Position numbers and translations under genes: made by a program. The notes under the pieces were generated by a model, which saw nothing but the letters and a program-made list of their open reading frames with translations, did no database searches and was not told the origin of the DNA. A DNA stretch of 64,000 bases, from assembly GCA_951640165.1 (NCBI GenBank), contig OX621236.1, positions 28,636,948 to 28,700,947 of the forward strand, in the 5' to 3' direction. The stretch comes from Pseudoips prasinana. Its lineage: Eukaryota > Arthropoda > Insecta > Lepidoptera > Nolidae. Positions 56,928 to 64,000 of the stretch are shown one piece after another. Numbering within the stretch: the first letter of the stretch is position 1; each line of letters opens with the position of its first letter.

Positions 56928-57122
56928 GTCAGTAAGCGATTGGTGAGGTTAAGCAACTAGGCTCGCGGTCAGTCCTTAGATGGGTGACCACCAAAGTGGT
57001 TTAATTTCTAAACGTCTCCGTGCTTCGGAGAGCACGTTAAGCTGTCGGTCCCGGTTGTAGTCATAAGAAAACAGTCTCTTACACTAGGGAAACCACTGCC
57101 CATACGATAAGTAAGTATTAGT
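56928..57122 (+). repeat. 5S rRNA-derived SINE (SINE3-like)
   Basis: The head GAGGTTAAGCAACTAGGCTC, GCGGTCAGTCCTTAGATGG and GTGACC follows eukaryotic 5S rRNA (…AAGTTAAGCAACGTCGGGC…GGATGGGTGACC) through the internal promoter region. An unrelated body follows (CTCCGTGCTTCGGAGAGCAC, CACTAGGGAAACCACTGCCC). Relatives at 59646 (minus), 22068 (minus, tail only) and 62087. Confidence 0.8.
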
Positions 57123-57457
57123 TATTATATATATTTGGACGGTGAGAATTTCTTTAGTTAATACTATTATAATGTGCATATTTTTTGAGGAATATTTTGT
57201 TAGTTAAAGAAAATATTTAAGAAGTCATTAAACGATTAAAAACTATTTGTGGAATTCTTCACAGAAAATATTCCAATAAGAATTTTTGCTAGAAGGGTTG
57301 ATCGAAAACTTAAAAATTCTACTCCCTTAATCACTTTGGAGATTAAGGTGACTGAGTATTTAATTTTCTAGTGGTCGTTGACATTTGGCTTAATTAATTC
57401 TCAAGGTGGGCATTAATACGCTTTAAAAACTGCGTAGGTCGGTGTTACGTTTATGCA
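57123..57457. other. No gene identified
   Basis: AT-rich, no recognised feature. Confidence 0.35.
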
Positions 57458-57900
57458 TCAGTGGTTCACAGTGACAGAGCAGGTGTAGAGGTGTTTCGTC
57501 CGCGAAAACCTACACACTCTACAGTCTCCGATGCCCACCGTAGACAGGTGATTCCTGAGACGGCAATGTCCTGTTAACACCCTAGTTATGATGCATAAAT
57601 TCATCCTATTAAGCGCGAGGGCTTCATTTGCAGTTTTGCGGTCGTAGCCCTTGATAGCTTTTGTGGATTGAGTTAAACCTGGAAGTTTGTGCCAGCGTTT
57701 AATAGCTTCCTGTTGGAATTGGTTCCTTAAGGTGAGTTGTACTGTGCTTTTTGGTATTCCGCATATCGGCTCTGGGCCGTATTGGACCAATTTAGCTCCA
57801 GCTCGTGCAAGTTCGTCGGCACTTTCGGTGCCCTCGATACCCGCATAACCCGGTACCCATCGAAGTATCACCTTGATCCTAAGGCACAGGGTGTTAGGAC
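57458..57900 (-). pseudogene. LINE RNase H domain, C-terminal half and tail
   Basis: Minus strand: ILRWVPGYAGIEGTESADEL, ARAGA, then the post-RNase H tail with NLCIITRVLTGHCRLRNHL and a CxxC-like GIGDCRVCRF. The usual WVPGHSGIEGNE(x)AD(x)LA motif has His replaced by Tyr, so the enzyme would be inactive. It belongs to LINE clades that carry RNase H (I/R1/Loa-like). Confidence 0.8.
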
Positions 57901-57934
57901 TGTAAATTCAGTTCATAACCAGCCCTGACGTTAT

Positions 57935-58125
57935 AGTGTCGACCCAGATTCGAAGCCAGTAAAAATCTGGGAAAATACGTCTCAATTTTCCAGGAAGAGG
58001 TTTATGCCATCATTTTATGTGCAGAAGCCAACCTGCAAAAAGGCTTTGTCAATCACACAATCTACAATCATTCAGCCAGTCAAGCGGCTCTCCTAGCTTT
58101 GGATGACCATCAGACTTGCCTGGGG
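57935..58125 (+). pseudogene. LINE RNase H domain, N-terminal half, opposite strand
   Basis: Plus strand: LGKYVSIFQEEVYAIILCAE, ANLQKGFVNHTIYNHSASQA and ALLALD. The standard order is LG...S(V/I)FQAEV(Y/F)AI ... (S/D)DSQAAL(K)AL. Here the catalytic DS of SDSQAA has become SAS. It points away from the C-terminal half at 57458-57900. Confidence 0.75.
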
Positions 58126-58129
58126 GATC

Positions 58130-59084
58130 TCAGCGACTTGCGCTCTCCCCAAGGCCATTCGCCAGCATAGCTAATCGGACAGACTGCTAAGCTAAGAGCT
58201 AGGTCTCAGATCACATCAGCAGTGAAATAGACCACACTCCGCCCATCAGTGGTCTTACGGGCAAATCGTAATAAATGGGCTATGTTTCTTTAAAAAAGTA
58301 ATAACATAGTTATTATTTTCATTATCATTGTCATTTCATATATTACAATTAGGAAGAAGACGTACCTTAACTTTATTACAAAATTAAATAATAGCATCGC
58401 TGATAATTACAAATAAGGAAAAATAAAATTACAATGCAATTGGCGGCCTCAAAAGCAGGAAGTAATTACTACCACCTCAGTTGACCTGCTCATAGATCTA
58501 AAAAACATTGAGCTATTCCTAACTTGAATATTACTACCGCCTAGTGCTACGCAGTGGTTACGTCACGAGGAACGCTTTGGCTGAGGATACACTATTATTC
58601 GACCCCCGACAACTTCATTTCAGACAATCGTTATTATTCATCAAACACACACAGAATCAAATAGATAATTATATTAATAATAATTAATTATTATTAATAA
58701 TTTTTAATTCAAGAAAAAATGTGTACAAAATTATATCTATTTATATTAAATAAATAATTAATACAAAGCCAAGCTATAGACAGTTGGTGCCTGTACAAGG
58801 TTAAAAAGGTTCTCACGGCTTAAAAAGTAGAATTATCATTTTTTAAAGATTTAAACAATGTTTAATTAAACAAATTTAAAACCTAAAATGTAATGTTTCA
58901 AAAGTATTTTATTTTAGAATGCTAAATAAGTCCTCAGTCTCATCATAGGTCAACTTTTGTAAAACATTACAGACTATTCTGTTACAATTTATTTAATTAT
59001 ATACATAGATAATGACTTATTTATTATATTAATTATTTGACCAGAATCAAACAAATATAATCCATGGAGCAATGGAGGCTAGCC
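58130..59084. other. No gene identified
   Basis: 58130-58270 may be more LINE remnant; the rest is AT-rich. An (ATT)n run at about 59089-59110. Confidence 0.35.
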
Positions 59085-59300
59085 GCCATATTATTATTAT
59101 TATTATTATAGTGAACCAGTGTGCACAACACAGATGCACTATCTTTTCCCTCTCACTCTCATCATCCGATGGGACAGGCTAGCCGACACAAAAAGGTTTC
59201 GCTCTCAGGCATGGGGTGTAACATCACCAATGTCTAGACTCCGAGCTGTACTGAGAATTATTCTTTGCTGTGTTGTGTGTTTCTATTTGTGGATCGGCTT
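59085..59300 (+). repeat. Interspersed repeat after an (ATT)n run
   Basis: GTGAACCAGTGTGCACAACAC, CTCTCATCATCCGATGGGAC and GCTCTCAGGCATGGGGTGT occur in this order in common lepidopteran LINE-derived repeats. Non-coding here. Confidence 0.5.
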
Positions 59301-59321
59301 GCGACATTTTCTTTTTATTTA

Positions 59322-59496
59322 AAGATAGCCCCTGCAATAGGAAATTGAATCCCTGTATCGCGAACATAAAGTACACCTAGGCTCAGAAAAGTTAGGTACT
59401 TATTATATAGGTCACACAAATAGTTGTTAGGTGCGGGAATCGAACTGTTACGAAGTGGTGACTGTCTTGACTGCTGAGCCTCATGCACACGTGCAG
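59322..59496 (-). repeat. tRNA-derived SINE, family A (diverged)
   Basis: Minus strand: TGCACGTGTGCATGAGGCTC, B box GTTCGATTCCCGC, then family body. More diverged than the other copies. Confidence 0.75.
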
Positions 59497-59645
59497 TCAA
59501 ACCCATGATCTCATCATTTGCGGTTGAATACACTATTGCAATAGCAGTTGTAGTCCTGTGCGTAAGTAACTCCGCTAGTGCAAATGAAATTGTAGGCATT
59601 GTGCGAGTCATACCACGTCAATTGCAAGCGTCATAGCCTATTACT

Positions 59646-59888
59646 TACTTACTTGTCTTATGGGCAGTATTTACCCTAGTATCAGAGTTGCTCAAGCCGC
59701 CCATTACTCCTCTGACATGGCTTAACGGCTGTTGCCTAATGGCTGAAACTGTCACCGACAGTTTAACATACCCTCCGAAGCACGGAGACGCTCAGAAATT
59801 AAACCACATTGGCGTTCACCCATCTATGGACAGACTGCAAGCCTAGTTGCTTAACCTCGCCAATCTCTGACGTACCGTTCAGAGTATC
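59646..59888 (-). repeat. 5S rRNA-derived SINE, full length
   Basis: Minus strand: GCGAGGTTAAGCAACTAGGC, ATGGGTGAAC, then the same body as the copy at 56928 (CTCCGTGCTTCGGAGGGTA, GCCGTTAAGCC, GGTAAATACTGCCCATAAG). Confidence 0.8.
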
Positions 59889-60394
59889 TACCTATGAGGG
59901 CCTCTAAAACCGCTATATAAAAGTGAGTACGAACTCGAAGACATTTGATGTGATACTAATAGATACTCTTACCATTAAAGAGTGCTATGGACTATACTCC
60001 TACTGCTAAATATTAAATTATAATCATTTAAAACTAAAAGCAATAAGTATGACAAAAAGTAGGTGAAATAATATTACCAATATTTAATTAGGTTGTAGTT
60101 AATTTGTGAGTCACAAGTGAATATACTATAAGCACTATAAAATGGGGCTGCACTGATGAATACTACACACCTACTTATAGGTATTTGATGAATGAGTAAG
60201 TTTCATAGAAACCTTTAAAATAAATAGGGGACGTGACCTGACTCGCGTATGGGGCACAACTAGACACCGTGACATGACAAGCGCTCGCCTTCGCACGTTC
60301 ACGTTTCGCCACCGTTCTATTCTAATCTAACTTAACCCTAAGGGTACAGTAATAGTAGATGGCATTTGACGCTATATATAAAAACAAAAGACAA
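59889..60394. other. No gene identified
   Basis: AT-rich, no recognised feature. Confidence 0.35.
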
Positions 60395-60690
60395 AAACAA
60401 TACATTCATACACAGACCCACGTCTGTTTCCCAGAAGGGTAGGCAACGGTTTTCTATTTGTCACGATCCTTGCATACCTATTTTTCTTCACTTAGGTACT
60501 GTAATTATATTCTTCATACATGCTCGCCGGTTTAAGGCACTTCTACCCAGGCCTTTCTTGAGAATATCTCCGACTTGGTTAAAGAACGTCCGATGCGAAA
60601 GGGAAGACCCCTTTCCGACTTTTTTGACAATCTTCTTTCAGACATCCTTTTTAAATCATTTTAAACCATCTCAGCATAGATTAAAATAAT
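60395..60690 (+). repeat. Interspersed repeat (CCCAGAAGGGTAGGCA family)
   Basis: GTTTCCCAGAAGGGTAGGCA, TGCTCGCCGGTTTAAGGCAC and CCGACTTGGTTAAAGAACGT occur in this order in a very frequent lepidopteran repeat. The ORF covering it has no protein family match that I know. Confidence 0.5.
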
Positions 60691-61123
60691 ATTAATATCT
60701 ACACGTATAATAATAACATAGTAGATGTTTCCAAATTACATTAAACTGTACTTAAATTTTCGATATATAAGCGTAACTGAATATTATACTAAATGAAATA
60801 GAATCCTAATTTTAGCACTTTATTGTAAGGTATGTAATTTTTCAGACCGAGAGCCCAACGACCATGTAATTCTTCGAATTTATGAAATTCGGAAAAAAAT
60901 TAAATCACTTTTCGCATTTCGGTACAAGAAATTCCGCGATTTGCAATAAGACATTATAATTCTTAGGTATTATTAAATTTAGATTTTGGAAATCGGAATT
61001 CGGTATAGAATATAGAGTATCTGGGTATTATAATAACATTTTATAATAAAAAATATTTTTGATGTCATCATAATATTGTGACGATTTAGAAATAATTTTG
61101 TTAAAAGTATAGTAAATCAGCAT

Positions 61124-61310
61124 TACATGAGTAGCGCAGTGGATAAGATGGTTGCCTCGCTCCTACCGCGGTGCCGTCGTGTTTCGGGTTTGAGTCCCGG
61201 ATAGGACAACTATTTGTGTGATCCATGAATTGTTATTCTGAGTCTGGCTTGTACTTTGTGTTCGAGGATTGCATGTGTATTAAAAAACAATTTCCGGATT
61301 ACAAGCGTTA
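61124..61310 (+). repeat. tRNA-derived SINE, family A (diverged)
   Basis: ATGAGTAGCGCAGTGGATAA head, GGGTTTGAGTCCCGG B box, GACAACTATTTGTGTGATCC body. Confidence 0.8.
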
Positions 61311-61390
61311 TAGGCTTCATGATTACATTGGCATTACTGACGGCAGCTGGTAGGTACCTACTACGAATTACGCGATGTCACAAATAGGTT

Positions 61391-61960
61391 TCACAGAGTA
61401 GAAAAGCCTTTCAGAGCCAGAGACATAGGAGTTAACACAGTAGTCTTACCTACTCTATAGAAGAATTTTTGACATCGCGTAATCCATTTTTGTTTGCGTC
61501 TATTACAGACGATTAACGGCGCATTGTCTGAGAGACATTTCTTTTTGTGGCTAAACAAACCGATGCGAGAGCGACATAGCCTGCCGCATGCCTGACAAGG
61601 CAAGTTTGCGGTGGTTGGTGCCGAGCCGCTTTCATGTCGCTTCTGTCTCTTATCAGCATGTACTCCAAACCAGGCTTCATCACAGATCTTACGACCCTCC
61701 ACTACACGTTTGCGCAATTCAACTCTATTATCAGCGAGCTTTTCCCAGCTACTGTGGTCAATTTTAAAAGCGGTCATATCCCGCTTGCAGTCTTTTGTAA
61801 ATCCATAGTTTTGTCAATCCATAGTAGGTACTTAATAGCTGCCAGCGACAAAACTGCGTTCTACCAATGTAATTACAGAATCTGTCCATAGCGTGACGGA
61901 ATACAATTTTTCCGTAATAGCATTCAGCGCAGTAAAGCGATTCATACTCTGGCGTGCTAA
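61391..61960 (-). pseudogene. LINE C-terminus with zinc-finger-like motif
   Basis: Minus strand, two frames: upstream YYGKIVFRHAMDRFCNYIG..., then KDCKRDMTAFKIDHSSWEKL, ADNRVELRKRVVEG, and CQACGRLCRSRIGLFSHKKK. The CKRDM+x(F/L)xIDxxxWExLAxDR...R and CxxCGRxCxSRIGLxSH pattern ends many metazoan non-LTR polyproteins. It is frameshifted near 61780 and lacks the RT. Confidence 0.8.
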
Positions 61961-62086
61961 TAAGGTCAGGTAGGCACCAGTAATAAATTGGTCGCCTACT
62001 TAGACTGACCTTGCTTCCTACACTGTCAAATGAATCATTTTTGTAACGAAGTATTTCCTCGAGGGGCGAGCGGTTCAAAGCGCCCA

Positions 62087-62200
62087 TAGTGTCCCTCCTC
62101 GTTCAGTAAACGAGCTGCGAGGTTAAGCATGTAGGCGCCCGGTCACTGCGGTCAGTACAGATGAGTGACCATTTAGAGGCTGACAATATCCAGTATCACA
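62087..62200 (+). repeat. Diverged 5S-SINE head
   Basis: GCGAGGTTAAGCATGTAGGC, GCGGTCAGTACAGATGAGTG and ACCATTTAGAGG follow the 5S-like head of the copy at 56928 but with many changes. Confidence 0.5.
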
Positions 62201-62225
62201 GGTTCACGGACAACGTAACAGACTA

Positions 62226-62544
62226 AATAGGACTCAATTTAGCTCGGTCGAAAAACCACAAAGAAGGAAAAGGAAAACAAGGAAAAAGGAATATGATAAG
62301 GAAAATCTGTTGTCTATGTTTTTTTTTTAATAAAGCTAAAAACGGCATTCCGTGTAAGATTACAAATGCAATACCTACAGAATAGAGTATATCCACGTCA
62401 AACTAAAAAAATAATAGATAGAATAGCTTCTTTTAGCTTTATTAAAAAAAACATAGACAGCAGATTTTCTTTATCATATTCCTTTTTCCTTGTTTTCCTT
62501 TTCCTTCTATGTGGTTTTTCGACCGAGCTAAATTAAGTCCTATT
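62226..62544. mobile_element. 319-bp TA-flanked inverted-repeat element
   Basis: Arms of about 110 bp, nearly identical. The left begins AATAGGACTCAATTTAGCTC, the complement of the right AATAGGACTTAATTTAGCTC. TA stands on both sides (62224-62225 and 62545-62546). The spacer is about 100 bp and non-coding. Non-autonomous. Confidence 0.85.
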
Positions 62545-62761
62545 TATTCTTCGAATGAAGATCTTTAAAACGTAGTCAAATTTGACCGGCACGTGTGGTT
62601 AAGACATCGCTACTACCACTCTCTTCACTAACTTTGTAATATTTTGGGTTCAATACCAAAATATATATGTTTCTCCTGAGTATGTTTTGAATCCACTAAT
62701 TCCATGTGTCGAAATCTGCACGATACAGGAAGATATTTACCTAATGTGGGGATCGCCTTTA

Positions 62762-63018
62762 CGGTCACCGTAGCCTAGTTGGTAGTGCTCCTGCCTACGA
62801 AGCTGGTGGTCCTGGGTTCGAATCCCGGGAAGTGCAAATATTTGTGTGATGAGCACGAATATTTGTTTCTGAGTCATGGATGTTTTCTATGTATATTAGT
62901 ATTTATCTATCTATATTATGTATATTGTCGCCTGGTACCCATAGAACAAGCTTTGCTTAGTTTGGGGCTAGGATGATCTGTGTGACATGGTCCCTAGACA
63001 TTATTATTATTAATAAAA
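62762..63018 (+). repeat. tRNA-derived SINE related to family B
   Basis: Head TCACCGTAGCCTAGTTGGTAG (good A box), CCTGGGTTCGAATCCCGGGA (good B box), a body with GAGCACGAATATTTGTTTC, and a 3' end CTGGTACCCATAGAACAAGC ... (ATT)n. The tail is the one at 3050-3222. Confidence 0.85.
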
Positions 63019-63345
63019 AAATACTTAAAACTTGCAGGAATACCCAATAATAAAATATTTTATTTTTCTGTCCGCGCGAAACCGGGGCTTGTCGCTAGAT
63101 ATAATATTAGTAAGTCTAGCATATGACGAGTTCATCGACCGTCTACAACTATGGTTTAACATAGTACTAGCTTACGTAATAAAATTGATTAATAAACGCT
63201 CTTATGTTCGGGTTCAAGGTTATTGATAACGGAACTCGCAGAAAAAGAAACATAACAGTTACTCAGATTAAAATGACACACAGATAAAAAAAGCTTAGTG
63301 TACGTACGTATAATATAATATGAGGTTTAAGTTAGGCAGTTTTAC

Positions 63346-63480
63346 TGGCATGCTGGTTTAGTGGTTACTGACCCTGGCTACCAGCCAGAGTTCGAGGGAT
63401 CGAACCCCACTCAGGCCAAATCTCTGTGTGATGAACACCAATATTTGTTCTGTGTCTGGGTGTTCATCTTCATATTAGCT
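63346..63480 (+). repeat. SINE head fragment
   Basis: GCATGCTGGTTTAGTGGTTA, GAGGGATCGAACCCCACTC and CAATATTTGTTCTGTGTCTG: a tRNA-like head and start of the body only. It runs directly into the next repeat. Confidence 0.65.
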
Positions 63481-63494
63481 GTAAAAAGATATGT

Positions 63495-63665
63495 TATAAT
63501 CGCCATGCTTGGCAGACGGGTTGGCGATCGCAGGAAGATGGTCTTAATACACAGAAGGAAGCTGCTTCCCGTCCTCTGGTCGATATTCCTTCGGGTTGAC
63601 TTCTACGCCCCCCAAGATGGGGTTATGATATTCTAATATTCGCCACCATCACCACACAGCAAAGC
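63495..63665 (+). repeat. Interspersed repeat, CTGGACAAAGGCCTCC family (3' part)
   Basis: ATAATCGCCATGCTTGGCAG, GGTTGGCGATCGCAGGAAG, GTTGACTTCTACGCCCCCC and CACCACACAGCA match the second half of the copy at 9012. Confidence 0.75.
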
Positions 63666-63788
63666 TGTTCTGGGTGTTAATTATTTATATTTAGAAAGAT
63701 ATAGATATCTTTAACAGTTGTCTGATTGACATATGCTCTTTGCCTACTCTGGGTTCAGATGGCAGTGTATTAGTTGTTCCAATATAAT

Positions 63789-64000
63789 AAAAACCGACCA
63801 AGTGCGAGTCGTACTCGCGCACGAAGGGTTCCGTACCATTGTCAATAAAAACGGGCAAAAAAATCACCTTTGTTGTATGGGAGCCCCCTTAAATATTTAG
63901 TTTTTAGTATCTGTTGTTACAGTGGCAACAGAAATACACCATCTGTGAAAATTTCAACTGTCTAACTATCACGGTTTATGAGATACACCAGGCTGTATTT
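63789..64000 (+). repeat. Interspersed repeat with CCAAGTGCGAGTCG start, continuing past the window
   Basis: AAAACCGACCAAGTGCGAGT and GAAGGGTTCCGTACC match the start of the copy at 46065-46645. Cut by the window edge. Confidence 0.75.

Noticed and set aside
56928..56990. A genuine 5S rRNA gene.
   Set aside because: Only the internal part matches 5S; the ends do not pair and a SINE body follows.
60366..60689. 107-codon + strand ORF.
   Set aside because: It coincides with a common non-coding interspersed repeat.
62762..62840. A genuine tRNA gene (good A and B boxes).
   Set aside because: No convincing acceptor-stem pairing, and the head continues into a SINE body shared with other copies.
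2061..63665. CRISPR-like arrays of short repeats.
   Set aside because: The repeats are dispersed, long and mobile; the sequence is eukaryotic and no regular repeat-spacer pattern exists.

Overview
This looks like nuclear DNA of an insect, most probably a moth or butterfly (Lepidoptera). It is AT-rich, its real genes appear only as short exons with GT-AG introns, and it is crowded with short interspersed elements. Those include tRNA-derived and 5S-rRNA-derived SINEs, inverted-repeat MITEs, and several degraded non-LTR retrotransposons of types common in Lepidoptera. The assignment is pattern recognition, not a database match. No bacterial, viral or CRISPR features were seen.

Host genes. (1) The last two coding exons of a carbohydrate-sulfotransferase-like gene lie on the + strand at 6128-6347 and 8726-8836. 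(2) Four phase-compatible exons on the - strand (34249-34323, 31772-31891, 30430-30533, 28280-28419) encode about 145 residues: the C-terminus of a membrane protein that I read as a CD36 / scavenger-receptor class B relative. A possible alternative terminal exon lies at 28800-28938. (3) Two isolated membrane-type exons are candidates only: a signal-peptide-like first exon at 49894-49984 (+) and a single-TM exon at about 52450-52769 (-). Upstream exons of genes 1 and 2 were not found.

Transposable elements, left to right. 1-23 kb holds tRNA SINEs, a piggyBac-like TTAA MITE (4912-5130), other hairpin MITEs and a recurring repeat family. 24.0-27.4 kb is an uninterrupted 979-residue LINE endonuclease/reverse transcriptase with a (TTA)n tail. 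34.6-43.4 kb, just upstream of the innermost scavenger-receptor exon found, is a nest of a truncated foldback element, an RTE remnant, a broken mariner transposase, a second LINE (- strand, one 8-bp duplication frameshift) and a full 2.1-kb foldback element. 50-57 kb holds a GC-rich MITE nested in another repeat, an 81-bp tandem array, a 411-416 bp interspersed duplication, and a head-to-tail pair of 601-bp TTA-flanked elements. 57-64 kb holds a LINE RNase H domain split into two oppositely oriented halves, a LINE C-terminus with a zinc-finger-like motif, 5S SINEs, a TA-flanked inverted-repeat element and more tRNA SINEs.

I see no clearly new cellular system. The most informative observations are structural: phase-consistent exons never opened by ORF-length filters, nested and tandem MITE insertions with readable target-site duplications, SINEs placed within tens of bases of splice sites, a likely LINE/SINE tail partnership, and a 5S-rRNA-derived SINE family.
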